Made by a program: the position numbers and the translations under genes
From: CAUZIZ01 sp965219855
Lineage (GTDB): Bacteria; Acidobacteriota; UBA6911; RPQK01; JAJDTT01
Direction of reading: 5' to 3'
Assembly: GCA_965219855.1 (NCBI GenBank)
Contig: CBDCOR010000022.1
Span: 62,001 to 126,000, forward strand
Length of the DNA: 64,000 nucleotides
Shown here: piece after piece, positions 17,172 through 27,858 of the stretch
How the letters are laid out: every line of letters begins with the position of its first letter
How positions within the stretch are numbered: position 1 is the first letter of the stretch
The notes under the pieces: generated by a model
Seen by the model: the letters and a program-made list of their open reading frames with translations, nothing else
What the model was told of the DNA's origin: nothing
Databases searched by the model: none

Positions 17172-17396
17172 TCACTCGAGGCTGAAAACCGTCGGGGTAC
17201 GCTTGAGTGGGCTCGATCGGAAGCTAGCTGTAGCTGTCTGCCCGCTTCTGAGGGTGGCGCTGGCTCCTGCATAGCGCTTTTGGTAACCGCCACCCCGATA
17301 GTTCCCCGGCGTCAGGTCGACCGAGTAGGTCCCGGTCGAATTGGTTCCGACGCGTTGCCTGCCTGAGATCGAAACTGTAGCTCCAGGAATGTACCT
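17172..17396 (-). pseudogene. Remnant of carboxypeptidase-regulatory-like domain
   Basis: The minus-strand frame ends at 17172. It reads PGATVSISG, TNSTGTYSVDLTPGNY, ATLRSGQTATASF, which is the pattern of beta-sandwich regulatory-like domains found at the end of secreted proteins. The N-terminal part is absent and the upstream frame turns into unrelated sequence, so this is a fragment, probably cut by transposon activity. Confidence 0.5.
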
Positions 17397-17776
17397 GCCC
17401 AGTGTCTGGAAGACTACTGGCAGGAGACGGCGGAAGACCTGGCTCAGGTTGTGGCTTCGATGCGCGTGAAGGCCGGAGTATCCACTCTGCATCGCTGTGA
17501 CCTCTTGCTCGGGCGTTGGCAAGGAGTGCTGATCACCAGACCTACGGCGACTCTGTAAGCCTCTCGAATCGTGCTCTGCCCTGCCGACCGGCCGAAATGC
17601 ATTCTCAAAACCTACGACAGCCCATGGCCCCGCCATGATGGACCTCCTTCCTCGCTGCATGACCCAGAGGCCTCTCACTCCTCGTGATCAGCTTCCCCTT
17701 CCGAGTCCCGTAAGAACCATCCCCTGAGTTTCCCACCCCGTTGCCATGAACCCCCGAAAGGTCTAGCCTACGTTTA

Positions 17777-17890
17777 GCCTGCGATTTGATTGTGCTTGGA
17801 TCCGAGCAGGAGGTCCCCTTCCCAATGACCGGGCACGGCGCGATCTTCCACCGAGGCGGGGCGCTCCCGGATCGAGACCCTGTCCTTGGC
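17777..17890 (-). pseudogene. IS30-family transposase fragment
   Basis: On the minus strand DRVSIRERPASVEDRAVPGH and WEGDLLLG, followed by SKHNQIAG and a stop, reproduce the conserved middle of IS30 transposases around the first catalytic Asp. Both flanks are lost. Its right side abuts the reverse-transcriptase remnant that starts at about 17890 on the other strand, so two decayed elements lie back to back. Confidence 0.75.
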
Positions 17891-18063
17891 AGTTTCAAAA
17901 GCTTGATTCGTGGATTCGCATGCGCTTACGCTGCATGAAGAAGAAGCGTAAGAGCTACAATGACAACTATCGGCTGCGTATCCGGTACTTCCGTCATCAG
18001 CTCGGCTTGTTGAGCTTGGAGGACTTTTGTCTCGTTTCGACCTTGTCAAAGAAGGGGCGGTGA
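17890..18063 (+). pseudogene. Group II intron reverse transcriptase, C-terminal remnant
   Basis: The plus frame reads KLDSWIRMRLR, KKKRKSYNDNYRLRIRYF and QLGLLSLEDFC before the stop at 18061-18063. This corresponds to the last about 55 residues of the intact reverse transcriptase at 53341 (KLDSWVRMRLR, YNDNRKLRVGFF, LGLLSLESFC). The catalytic domain is missing. The junction with the IS30 fragment lies at about 17890. Confidence 0.9.
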
Positions 18064-18079
18064 CCCCTCGTTCGGGGCA

Positions 18080-18190
18080 CTCTCTATTGGGGTCGCCCGG
18101 TGAGTGAAAGACTCACGCCGGTAAATAGGGGGAATTGACCCCCTTGCGACAACGGTAAGGGAGAGGCCACACCTCTCCCTTACCCGCTTG
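18080..18190 (+). ncRNA. Group II intron 3' structures (remnant)
   Basis: Downstream of the reverse transcriptase remnant, the order of structures equals that after the intact gene at 54566-54663. First comes TCGCCCGGTGAGT..CTCACGCCGG, a stem with a two-base CG bulge on the 3' side as in domain V (first triad CGC). Then comes GCGACAACGG and a perfect 13-bp stem, GGTAAGGGAGAGG-CCACA-CCTCTCCCTTACC (18154-18184). Loop and stem sequences differ between the copies while pairing is kept, which shows structural conservation. Confidence 0.65.
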
Positions 18191-18254
18191 CGTACAGAAG
18201 GGCACAAATGGTTAGAATGCTACACTTACAGGGTTGATTATTAAGGGGTTAACT

Positions 18255-18330
18255 CTCTTACCCAGGGCTCGGAAACCCTAGGCTGGAATACGCAATCCCG
18301 TTGGGATTGACCTCGCTTGGTCTGACGGGA
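18255..18330. repeat. CCCAGGG-type palindromic repeat
   Basis: ACCCAGGGCTCGGAAACCCT and then AATCCCGTTGGGATTGACCT form two adjoining small palindromes. The same pair order occurs at 54738-54795 and, in the other orientation, at 50858-50915. Two of the three copies lie beside reverse-transcriptase loci and the third is next to the IS481-type element. Confidence 0.75.
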
Positions 18331-18501
18331 CCCATTTCCCATCCTTTCCGATGCCAGGGTCGAACCGAACCCACACGAGTTGGGTAACGGCGGAAGTCCC
18401 AGTTGAAGTTAACTCCAGTCTGTTTTCCTTGTAACTGATTGATTAAACTTATGTTGTCACGATATCTGAATAGTTCAACCGGACAGTGTGGTTCCGGTGT
18501 A

Positions 18502-20004
18502 CTAAGCAATGATGTCGTGGATCACCTTGCCGTAATCGATTTCAAGACGTTTGTGACCTGGAACCTGGAGTCGATGGGAATCCAGACCCAACTGATGCAA
18601 GACGGTCGCGTGAATGTCGGTTACATAGTGGCGGTTCTCAACCGCATGGTAGCCCAGTTCATCGGTCGCACCGTGGGCCACGCCACCCTTGATCCCGCCT
18701 CCAGCCATCCAGACAGAGAAGCCCAATGGATGATGATCGCGCCCTAACTGACCTTCTCCGCCTTCGACCGCCGGTGTCCTGCCGAATTCCGTACCAAACA
18801 CCACCAGCGTCTCCTCCAGCAGACCTCGCTGTTTGAGATCCTTCAACAAACCGGCGATTGGCTGATCGACCTGGCCACAGGTCTTACTATGTTTCTTCTT
18901 CAGATCTGAATGTGCGTCCCACGAGTAGAAAGGCCATATCCCGTGAAAGACTTGCACGAAGCGGGTTCCCCGTTCGACCAGTCGACGGGCGGTCAGGCAC
19001 CGTTCCCCGAAAGATCGGGTCTCTTCCTGGTCGAGTCCATAGAGCTTTCGCGTGGCTGCACTTTCTTCTGAAAAGCGAAAGACTTCCGGGACCGTCGATT
19101 GCATCCGAAAGGCCAGCTCGTAGGACTTGATACGCGCCCGTAGGGCCGGATCATCGGGATATTTGACCCCCGCCAGGCGGTTCAATCGCTCCTGGAATTG
19201 AAACTCGTTGGCCTGCTCCAGCTTGTAGACACCAGATCCTGGAAAGGCAAAGGGCAGGGGATTCTCTGGGTCACCTGCAAGCTTCACGCCGCTGTGTTCC
19301 GGCCCCAGATAACTTCCTCCAATGGCCCCCGAACCTCCGCAGCAGGTGCCGACCCCCTCGCCGAGAACCACGAACGCCGGTAGGTTCTCATTCACGCAGC
19401 CCAAACCATAGTGCACCCAAGAGCCGATCGAAGGGAAAACCCCGTCGAATATATGGCGCCCGGTATGGAACTGTAGCTGGGCCCCGTGGTTGTTGTCGGT
19501 CGTCCACATGGATCGAATCACTGCTATGTCGTCGATGCACTCCCCCAGGTGAGGCCACCAGTCGCTCATCTCAATGCCACTTTGTCCCCTTTTCCGGTAT
19601 CCGATCTGCAGGGGGAAGATGGTCTGCCAGGTTCTCTTTGCGGTCTGATTGAACCTGCGCACGTTTTTCTTCCCGAAGGGCGATTCGAGCACATCCTTGT
19701 AGGGACTCTCATCGATTGTCTTCCCTGCATACTTGTTCAGCTCGGGTTTGGGATCGAAAGATTCCATGTGGCTGACACCACCCAGCATGAACAACCAGAT
19801 GACATGTTTCGCTTTGGCTGCAAAGTGTGGCTTTCTTCCCGGAGTCCACGCCTCGGGAGATCCCGCACGCACAATCCCATCGCCGTGCAGCATGCTGCCC
19901 AAGACCAGACCAGTGAAACCCATCCCGCAGTCAGCCAAGAACAGTCTTCGCTGGATATTACCGCAGCACGAATGGACAGGTTCTCGGACTCTTTGGGATT
20001 TCAT
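18502..20004 (-). CDS. DUF1501 (sulfatase-like) protein
   Basis: A 500-residue protein of the alkaline-phosphatase-superfamily DUF1501 group. It has an N-terminal hydrophobic export-type segment (QRRLFLADCGMGFTGLVLGS) with a twin Arg, GGVSHMESFDPKPELNKY, GRHIFDGVFPSIGSWVHYGL, WDAHSDL, the FGTEFGRTPAVEG motif with a conserved Asp/His environment, and a tail reading DIHATVLHQLGLD. Such proteins are usually exported and paired with a PSD1 cytochrome. Start ATG with GGGAGAA upstream, 13 bp after the stop of the PSD1 gene, so the two form an operon. Substrate is unknown; involvement in breakdown of sulfated or complex polysaccharides has been proposed for this group in general. Confidence 0.9.
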   Translation of the reverse strand: MKSQRVREPVHSCCGNIQRRLFLADCGMGFTGLVLGSMLHGDGIVRAGSPEAWTPGRKPHFAAKAKHVIWLFMLGGVSHMESFDPKPELNKYAGKTIDESPYKDVLESPFGKKNVRRFNQTAKRTWQTIFPLQIGYRKRGQSGIEMSDWWPHLGECIDDIAVIRSMWTTDNNHGAQLQFHTGRHIFDGVFPSIGSWVHYGLGCVNENLPAFVVLGEGVGTCCGGSGAIGGSYLGPEHSGVKLAGDPENPLPFAFPGSGVYKLEQANEFQFQERLNRLAGVKYPDDPALRARIKSYELAFRMQSTVPEVFRFSEESAATRKLYGLDQEETRSFGERCLTARRLVERGTRFVQVFHGIWPFYSWDAHSDLKKKHSKTCGQVDQPIAGLLKDLKQRGLLEETLVVFGTEFGRTPAVEGGEGQLGRDHHPLGFSVWMAGGGIKGGVAHGATDELGYHAVENRHYVTDIHATVLHQLGLDSHRLQVPGHKRLEIDYGKVIHDIIA

Positions 20005-20017
20005 GATTCGGTTCTCC

Positions 20018-23000
20018 CTATAGAATGGTCACGAATTCGTGGTGATTGAATAAGGCGTGAATCAAGCTTTCCCGCGCTCTCAAACCGGGCTCGCTGGCGG
20101 GTAGGACCTGCACGGCTGGATCCAGCTGGAAGGCGTCCAACTTCTTGGGATTGCGATAGAGTTGGACCTGTTTGCGCAGGAAATCCAGGCTCTCGGCCAG
20201 TTCCTGAGAGGAGGGTGCCCGACCCAGAACCTGCTCGAAACCGGCCACCACAAACTCGGCCCCTCCGGCCTTGCCACCAATCTGCCGAGAAAGTCTACGA
20301 GCCAGCAGGCGAGCCTGGATGTAGCTTAATGGGCTGTTCGCCAAGGCCAGAGCCTGCTGGGGAATGATGCTTTCCTCGCGCTGATAGCAGTCGGTCGGAT
20401 CAGCTGCATCAAACAGCTTCAGGAACGTCACCTGCGAATCCGGCGTATGTTTGAAATAGATACTCCGCCGGGAAGAGACTTGATCGTCGAATTCATTCAG
20501 CTCCGGACCGCCCAGGGTCGTGTCCAGCTGGCCTGCTACCTGCAGGAGACTGTCCCGCACGGTTTCTGCTTCCATGCGCCGCGGGGCCATTCGCCACAGG
20601 TAGCGATTCTCCGAGTCGATCAAACGATTGGGATGTTCCGTTTCAGCGGTTGAAGATTGCATGCGGTAGGCGCTGCTGGTGACCATGAGTCGGTGTATCG
20701 CCTTCATGCTCCAGTCCTTCTCCATGAACTCGACGGCCAGCCAGTCGAGCAGTTCCGGGTGGGTGGGAGGTGTGCCGTTGAGGCCGAAGTTGGAGACCGT
20801 TGCAACCAGCGGCGTTCCGAAGCGCCGCACCCAGATGTGGTTGATGGCCACCCGAGCCGTAAGCGGATTTTGCCGGCTGGCAATCGTGCGCGCCAGAGCC
20901 GAGCGCCTGCCCGTACTCCTTCTGGGATAGACGCGACCCAGGGGGGTGTAACTTTCGGTTGCACTCGCGAGAGCCGCCTGAGCCGCCTCCAACCGTTTGC
21001 GGGCTTTGGCCACCTCTTTTTCTGGGCCTCCTGGACCTCTCCGTCCGGCGCCTCTCCGGCCCTCAGGGCATCCGCTAATCGCTGCTGCGCCTGCAACAGA
21101 TCCTTTTCTCCCCTCAGCAAGTGGGCACGGCGTTCGGCCTCCCGTGCCGTTTTTGCCAGGGTTTCTGCGTCCGGGTCCGGCGGGTTCGCGTAGCTGGCCT
21201 TGTCCGACGCAATCCGGGCCCGCAGTGCCGGCAGATTGGCCCGTGTCCAGGTCAGCTCCTTTTGAGCCAACGCCATCTTGTTCTCCGCCTTCTGGAGCGC
21301 CACTCTCGGCCTTACCTCGGGAAGCTGATCAATCCATTTCGCAATCCGGTTGAGCTGCTCCTCTGGCAGAGAGGCATCAAGCAGTGGCATTCGCGGTTGC
21401 TTCTCACCCCGCAGATACTGGATCAGGGGACTCTCTTCGCTTCGTTGGGGAATCGCCGCAGGACCATTCAGACTGCCTCCCTCCAGCACCGATTCCAGGT
21501 TTCCCAGAGAGAGCCCGTTTTCGCGATCGGCGGTTGTGTGACAGGGAACGCAGCGCCCTTTGAAAATCGGTAAGATTTCTTCTTCAAAGCTCACTTCGCC
21601 GGGCAGTCGAGGCGATCCCGAAGCCGCACCAGCGAGCGTCTCCTCCTGGGTTAGCCGCTCTCGCGCCTCAGCCAGGCCCTTTCTGGCCTGGTCTCGAGCG
21701 TCCTCCGCTCTTTCGATGTCCCTCTGCGCCTGTGCCAGCAAGTCGCGCTGGACGAAGGGCCGCAGGGCGGGATAAAAAGCCTCGGTTGGGAGATCCACCG
21801 GCTCGATGGGCACGCCCTTCATCCCCAGGACTTCTGGAATGCCCGGCGAGAGAGGGTGTTCCTCGTCGGGATTCTTTTCATCACCCCGAATCAAGCGATA
21901 CGTCTTCGCGAAGATCCCTGACGGAGCTTCTATACTGGGCTCTCGGGGTTCGGAATCGAAGACTCGGGGCAGTCCATTCTGGCTCAGTTCAGGTTGTCCC
22001 GGCAGCCGATCCGTTCGCACATCATGAGGTTCGAAGAAGGCCCGGAAACGATAGTATTCCTCCTGGGCGATGGGATCGTACTTGTGATCATGGCAGCGGG
22101 CGCACTTGAGGGTGATCCCTAGAAAACCTGCCGCCGCGTGCTCCACGGTGTTTTGCAGCCAAACGTGGCGGTTGTAACGGTAATAGTTACGAGCCAGATA
22201 GCCGGTGGCGCGCAGTATCTCGGGATTGGTGGGCGCGATCTCGTCTCCGGCCAGCATCTCGGTGATCATCCGATCGTAACCTTTGTCCTGGTTGAGGGAT
22301 TCGATGATCCAATCGCGCCAATGCCAGATGTGCCGCTGACTGTTGCGCGGCTGGTTACGCCAACCGTACCAATCACTGTAGCGCCAGATGTCCATCCAGT
22401 GACGGCCCCAGCGCTCACCATGATGAGGGCTGGCAAGCAGCAGCTCGACCACCTGTTCGTAGGCCCTCTGCGAGTCATCCGCCAAGAACGCGTGTATCTC
22501 TTCCGGCGTCGGCGGAAGACCGATCAGATCCAGATAGACCCGCCTCAGCAGCACTCGTTTGTCCGCTGCCGGCAACGGTTTGAGTCCTCGCATCTCGTGT
22601 TCGGCAGCCAAGAAGGCATCGATCGGATTGCGCACCCAGGTCCGGTTTTTCACGATCGGCACAGGCACCCCCGGTAAGCCCAGTGATCGCTGCCGTGCAA
22701 GAATGCCTTTTCCTCCGTCTTCTCTTCAGGGGAAGCGGGCATCTGCAAGGCTTGGTCGTAGGGAGTCTCAGCGTCGATCCAGGCCACGATTCTGGCTATC
22801 TCCTCCTGGGAAAGCTGCTTTCCCTTATAGGGCATCCCCGGCTCATGTGTGTGTTGGATCTTCTTCACCAACAGGCTTGCCCCGGAGTTTCCTAGAACCA
22901 CCACCGGACCATGCTGCTCGCTGCCTCGCAGCAGACTCTCCCGTGTGGAGATGTCCAATCCCACCTGCTTGAACTTCCCGCCGTGACAGACAAGGCACTG

Positions 23001-23837
23001 CGACTCGAGTATGGGACGCACTCGCTCGAAAACTGCATTACCAGAACCATCAGGCACGTCCGTGAGCCTCGCCTGGGTGGGACTGCTCCCCCTGGGGGAT
23101 TCGGCATAGGGCGCGCCGGAGTTGATCCACTCCGCGATCAACTCGATGACCCCTTGGGGAAGCTTCTCGTCCAGAGGCGGCATGAACGGTTCTCGCTGGT
23201 GTGCAACCAGGCCAAAAAGCAGGCTGGCTTTGGCATCACCGGGCACGATGGCCGGGCCCGTCTTGCCGCCCTCCAGTAACGTCTCCCGCCTAGAGATATC
23301 CAGCCCGGCCTCCTTCGAATCTCCGCCGTGGCAATCCTGGCAGTGCTTCGTAAAGAGGGGACGAACATGCTCGACAAACAGCTTTTGACCCGCCTTCAGG
23401 GACGCTCGATCCGAACGCCACCGCTGGTCAGCAAACAAATCGCGACCCGCCATCAGGGCGTTCAGGTTATGGGTCAATGCCTCCCTCTGCTCCCGAGCAA
23501 CCTGGAGTTTCCCCTCAAGCTCCTGCTGAGGCTCAGCCTCCCGGAGTGCAGCTTCCAACTTCCTGATCTGTGCTTCAATGCGTGCCAATTCCACGCTCCT
23601 GTGCTCAATCTCCGCCTGAAGCCAGAGACTGACGGCCCCATTCGACTCACCATGCAGTGTCTCAAGGCTTCGGATCAGCGTCATCAGCGCCTGCCGCTGC
23701 TCCCCCGGCAGACGCTCTTCGGTTGGCTCTGCAATCTGCTCCTGTCCCCTGCCCCAGTCGGCCACGCACACGAGTGCTCCCAGGCTGCACAGAACGTATT
23801 GGCACCAACGCCTTACATGCCGATGACTATTCGACAT
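20018..23837 (-). pseudogene. PSD1 (DUF1549/DUF1553) multidomain cytochrome, two frameshifts
   Basis: Three frames add up to one protein of about 1270 residues. Frame a (23837-22650) has a signal peptide, a coiled-coil-like helix region, and two c-type heme motifs C-Q-D-C-H and C-L-V-C-H in PSCyt1 domains. Frame b (22668-about 20990) has the DUF1549 domain (RRVYLDLIGLPPTPEEIHAF, WGRHWMDIWRYSDW), heme motifs C-A-R-C-H and C-V-P-C-H and a coiled coil. Frame c (to 20018) has DUF1553 (NHIWVRRFGTPLV, TPPTHPELLDWLA, IIPQQALALANSP). Breaks fall at a run of five G (about 22665) and of five A (about 21005). Single-base homopolymer errors could restore one gene. It precedes and probably is cotranscribed with DUF1501. 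Confidence 0.85.
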
Positions 23838-24206
23838 CTATTACCCCGTTCCGACTAACGGCGAATCCCTTTGAAAGCCAGATTCGAGAGCAGGAAACCG
23901 AGATAAGGGAAGAGCGGCAATAGAGAAGCAGAAATTGGTACGATACCATCGTCTTGGATCGTGAATCTGATTTGCACCTAAGACTACTACTGGAAGGTAG
24001 AAGATTCAACTGCCAGTTTGGTCACGGCCGGGCTGGACCATACAAGAGGAAACTTTGGCGGCGGCGTTGAGGCGGTCTGGATTGGCCTCTTCCCTTACCT
24101 TTGCCCGTGCCCTGACTTCATCTTGGCAGAAAGCGGCAAACGAAAGGGGCAAAGGCACGGGCACGCTGCGCTGGCCCCATTCGGAAACGAGACTTCCCGA
24201 GCCATA

Positions 24207-24333
24207 GAAGCCTGAAGCGCAAGCGAGGGGTTGGGGAGCACCCCGAATCCTCCCGGCTTAGCTGCTTGCCGCGCAGACCCCTGCGTCCACCCGCTTCGCC
24301 GCCCCCCAACCCCTCGCTCGCGCTTCAGGCTTC
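24207..24333. repeat. 127-bp element with 30-bp terminal inverted repeats
   Basis: Left arm 24207-24236 begins GAAGCCTGAAGCGCAAGCGA and right arm 24304-24333 is its reverse complement with one mismatch. The 67-bp centre has no coding frame and is itself G+C-rich. Long near-perfect ends with a short core are typical of miniature inverted-repeat elements (MITE-like). No flanking target duplication was recognised. It lies in a 550-bp gap between the enolase-superfamily gene and the start of the PSD1 gene. Confidence 0.8.
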
Positions 24334-24390
24334 CTCAACTTTCGTATTAATGGGCGACCTGGAGGTGCGAGTTCCCAATGAAGTTTCAGG

Positions 24391-25815
24391 TCAGAGCAGA
24401 CGGCCCCCCAAATGCACGCCTCCCTTTTGCGCTCGGGCCTGCAGCTCCTTCCATTGACCGCTGCCGTCGTTCGGAATCGGCTCCATCGAGACTCCTGTCG
24501 GAAAGACGGGCAGGCGACCGACCTGGAAATCTTGCCGATACTGAACCGCCGTGGCGTAGTAACTGGTTGCTCCCGAAGGCCAACGGATGGCGAGTAGGGT
24601 GTCGGGGGGTGGGTCCGGCAGCTTTTCGAGCGGCTCGATTCGGCAGCGCTCCAGGGCGTCTTCATCCAGCTCCACACCCAGGCCGGGACCATCGGGTATG
24701 GCCGCAGTTCCGTTTTCAACCTTGATTGCTGGGCGGATCATCATTTCCCTGAAAACGTGGTGGAGGTTGATCGCCGACCAACGGGCATGAGTCAGCACAG
24801 CGGCTAGATGCATGTCAAACGTCGCCCTGAGGCCGCTCCCTACCTGTTGCAGCCAGAAAGGTTTCCCGGCCGTAGCGGCAACGGTGCCGAGCTCTATCAG
24901 CTCGCTGGCTCCGCCTCGTCCACCGGCCCGTCGTTTCATGAGGTTGTACGAGCGGCCGATGACGAACCCGTCACAGACCTCTTCCCTCAGGGTCGTCATG
25001 ATGGGGGGGATTCCATAATGCATCGCGATCGGTACGCGGGTCTTGGCCCTCAGGAACTTGTTCCCGGCGACATCGTCCTGGGGTATCGGCGTCTCGTAGA
25101 TACCCACCTGGGGATGCTTTTCGATTTCGACGCAGTAGCGAACGGCATTCGTGGTATTGAGCAGGAAGCCGTTGAAGTCGAAATCGATCTTGAAGTGTTC
25201 GGGTAGAGTCGATGTCAGGGTGCGGCACTGCTCGTCGAGATCAAACCAGGGTCGCGCTTTGGCTTTGAAAGTAGTGTAGCCCTGCGACACGGCCTCCTTG
25301 CACTCGCTTACCCAATCCTCTCCCGGCATGTCGCAGGCCCACCAACTCAGGAAAGCGCGGTCGCGTTGTTTGGGACCCAACAGACGGTGGATGGGTACGT
25401 CATTGCTCTTGGCGACGGCGTCGAACAACGCCATCTGGAGACCCACGCCGACGGAATCGTCCCACATAGACTCGGCGGCACTTCGACCCACTACTCGCGT
25501 GGTGTGGCTCGATGCTCGACCATCGGATTCACCCAAGCCGACCACTCCATTCGCGAGCGTGATCCTATGAATGACGCGAATGCGGTAATCCGCTCGCTCC
25601 CGCTCCATATGCTTCTTGGGCACCGGCTTGTAGGGGAGGTCGATCCAAGTACGGTCGACCGTCTTGACTGCGAGATTGCTGGTACCTACGACGGCAGGTG
25701 CAGCTGCGGTTGTGGCGCGGCTCGAACCCCTGGGGAGCGCCGCGCTGCCGAATCCCACAAGCGTGGCCGTCCCAGCGGTCTTCAAGAATCCTCGACGGTT
25801 TCTTTCCTGTCTCAT
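24391..25815 (-). CDS. Tat-exported enolase-superfamily enzyme (mandelate racemase-like)
   Basis: A 474-residue protein. The N-terminus has R-R-G-F-L-K-T-A-G followed by TATLVGFGSAAL, a twin-arginine signal, so it is exported folded. The catalytic barrel has the K-x-K motif (TTFKAKARPW), the metal-ligand segments KIDFDFNGF and YETPIPQDD, and later AMHYGIPPI and CDGFVIGRSYN, in the order of mandelate racemase/muconate lactonising enzymes. These abstract an alpha-proton from a carboxylic acid. The N-terminal capping domain has ANGVVGLGESDG. Start ATG at 25815 rather than GTG 25821, on RBS spacing from AAGGTG. Likely substrate is a sugar acid, unproven. No operon partner. Confidence 0.88.
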   Translation of the reverse strand: MRQERNRRGFLKTAGTATLVGFGSAALPRGSSRATTAAAPAVVGTSNLAVKTVDRTWIDLPYKPVPKKHMERERADYRIRVIHRITLANGVVGLGESDGRASSHTTRVVGRSAAESMWDDSVGVGLQMALFDAVAKSNDVPIHRLLGPKQRDRAFLSWWACDMPGEDWVSECKEAVSQGYTTFKAKARPWFDLDEQCRTLTSTLPEHFKIDFDFNGFLLNTTNAVRYCVEIEKHPQVGIYETPIPQDDVAGNKFLRAKTRVPIAMHYGIPPIMTTLREEVCDGFVIGRSYNLMKRRAGGRGGASELIELGTVAATAGKPFWLQQVGSGLRATFDMHLAAVLTHARWSAINLHHVFREMMIRPAIKVENGTAAIPDGPGLGVELDEDALERCRIEPLEKLPDPPPDTLLAIRWPSGATSYYATAVQYRQDFQVGRLPVFPTGVSMEPIPNDGSGQWKELQARAQKGGVHLGGRLL

Positions 25816-25871
25816 CGGCACACCTTAGCGCATTTATGAACCAGTACACTACCTGCTCCATTCCAGAAATA

Positions 25872-25945
25872 CGACGATGTCCTGTCGAATTCCGTTGTTT
25901 GAGATCCCTCAACAACCCGGCGATGGGTTGATCGACCTAGCCACA
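25872..25945 (-). pseudogene. DUF1501 remnant
   Basis: The 74-bp stretch CTGTCGAATTCCG..TTGTTTGAGATCCCTCAACA..ACCCGGCGATGGGTTGATCG matches the region around 18776-18880 of the intact DUF1501 gene, with the middle deleted. It includes the translation D-Q-P-I-A-G-L-L-(R/K)-D-L-K-Q-R. It lies immediately upstream of the enolase-type gene on the same strand, so a former DUF1501 gene stood here. Confidence 0.7.
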
Positions 25946-26686
25946 CGGTGTCACTGTAGATCGCCTCTGATGACCGCTTTCGCCTAAAAGCGGTCATTCG
26001 AGTATTCCGTGGAAAGGTCACATGATCGATTTCGAAGGGGATTCTGAAGCGGCCATCTACACCACGATCCTATGGATTTGACAGCGCCCAACAAGCCTTC
26101 GATGCAGCGATCACGATCGACGTTTCCGGTTTCGCTCCGCCAGGCATCGCGATGAGTGCCTTGGAAATGATGCGGTAGGCGGACAGTAAAGCGGAGTGTG
26201 TCCCGAAGCCGGCCCCAATGGGACGCGTGGATCACCGCACGTAGGCTAGGCCGAATGGGTTGTTCCCGACGGTGACTTCACCGAGCGAGGTCAGGGAACC
26301 GTTACGCTCAACTCGAAACACCGATACTTTGTCATTAGCCCCCGAGTGCGTGACGTACAGCTTTCTGCCACCGGGCGTTAGAGCTACATTGTGGGGGGTG
26401 TTGAACGCTGTGTCGACCGTACCAATGATTCGGTTACTCCGAGTGTTGATGCAATACACCCCGTCTGCGCCGCCCCCTGGCAGGTTTGTCGTGTAGAACC
26501 GTCTGGCGTTACGTGACGTTATGGCACCGTGAGCCCCCGGCACGTCGATGGTGTCGGTGACCTCCATCGTGAAGTTATCGAGCACAGATATCGCGTTGCC
26601 GGTCTGGCTGGTCTCCCAGTAGCGCCGATTGAACGAAACGTGAGAAGACTTCCCAACAGTGGTCCGATTCACTTCCTGGAAGGACC

Positions 26687-27858
26687 CGGTAGCGTCCCAG
26701 CGTTAGTCGAATAACATCAACTGTTTATGAATGTCACTATTCTGAGTAATGTAATGCATGTCCTGAAAGGCCTGTAAAATTGGGGTTTTCTCGAAGAGCG
26801 AGACACTCAGGACCTGGAGAATTGTGTAGAGCGGCAACTCGAGATAGAGGCGCTTGCGGATGATGGCGATGAGCAGGTAGGTACTGAGGGCGATCCAGAT
26901 TTGTGTTTTCACGGCATTGGGACTGGTGCCGTAAAAGGCCTTGATGCGACGCAAAGGTTCGGGGTAGGCCTTGGCCGGATAGAAGGTGCTCAGCAGGACA
27001 GTTTGGTCGCAGATCAGTCCCGTCGTTCTGTCCACCGGGTGGGAGTAGCGGCGGCGGAACTTGAAGTTGGCCTTGGCGCGGGTCACGAATAACGACCGGG
27101 CAGAATGGAGTCGGTACAGGCGCCCGAAATCCAGGTATCCGCGATCCATGATGTAGTAGGCACCGGGACAAGGAATCAGGTGGTCCAAGGCGTGGACATC
27201 GTGCAGTTTTCCGTCCGAGATCAGAACGAACTCGGGAATGGCGCCGTGCAGGTTGAGCAAGGTATGCAGTTTGATCGCCCCCTTGGTACGGCGGAAGCGC
27301 GCCCAGGGGAAGACCGAGAGGCACAGGTCGATGGTCGTGGAGTCCAAGGCATAGACGGTCGCGTTCAGGTCGACTCCCAGGTCCTCGTCGGTGTACAGGC
27401 GGCGCGCTTCGGCGATAAGCACTTGGGCAAACTCGGCATAGATGCGCCAGTCGCGCCTCTCGTTGGCATTGGACAGATTGTTGCGGGAGACCGTGGAGCG
27501 AATGCCCATGTGGAAGAGCTTGGATCTCATGGCCCGTAGGCAGGCTTCGATATCGCGCAAGCTCTCGCGATAGGTCAACTGTGCAAAGGCCATGACCCGG
27601 TAATGGTCGGCACAGCGGAACGACTTGACCTTGTAGTCGCCTCCGTAGTGCTGAACAATGCGATGAAAATGATGCCAGGGAAGATGCCGCATCACCTGAG
27701 AAAAAATCGTCGTGCCCGTGTACATGCTTGCCCTCCTTATGAACTGAAGGGCGTGAGCGTACACTCACTTTCAAGTCGGAAACACCCATTATCTTCTCTA
27801 ACATATTACTCATTAATACTTTACAGAGATTAGAAACCCAAACGTTGGGACACTACTG
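26687..27858 (-). mobile_element. IS4-family element, deletion copy 2
   Basis: 1172 bp, with target duplication GGAAGGACC at 26678-26686 and 27859-27867. The left end reads CGGTAG where the others have CAGTAG, a single change in the terminal repeat. The element carries the same 144-bp deletion as the copies at 80 and 35944. It interrupts the beta-propeller gene. Confidence 0.95.
26703..27725 (-). pseudogene. IS4-family transposase lacking the catalytic Glu region (copy 2)
   Basis: A 340-residue frame identical in arrangement to the other deletion copies, with a change TGCTTGCCC versus TGCTCGCCC just ahead of the start. It retains the first two acidic residues but not the YREK region, so it is predicted to be inactive. 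Confidence 0.9.

Noticed and set aside
18258..18509. Small minus-strand frame over the palindrome region
   Set aside because: It is formed by the repeat (CCCAGGG type), is not conserved at the other copies, and no ribosome site exists.
25984..26235. 83-codon minus-strand frame beside the beta-propeller remnant
   Set aside because: No start with a ribosome site and no recognisable sequence; probably chance frame in decayed DNA.
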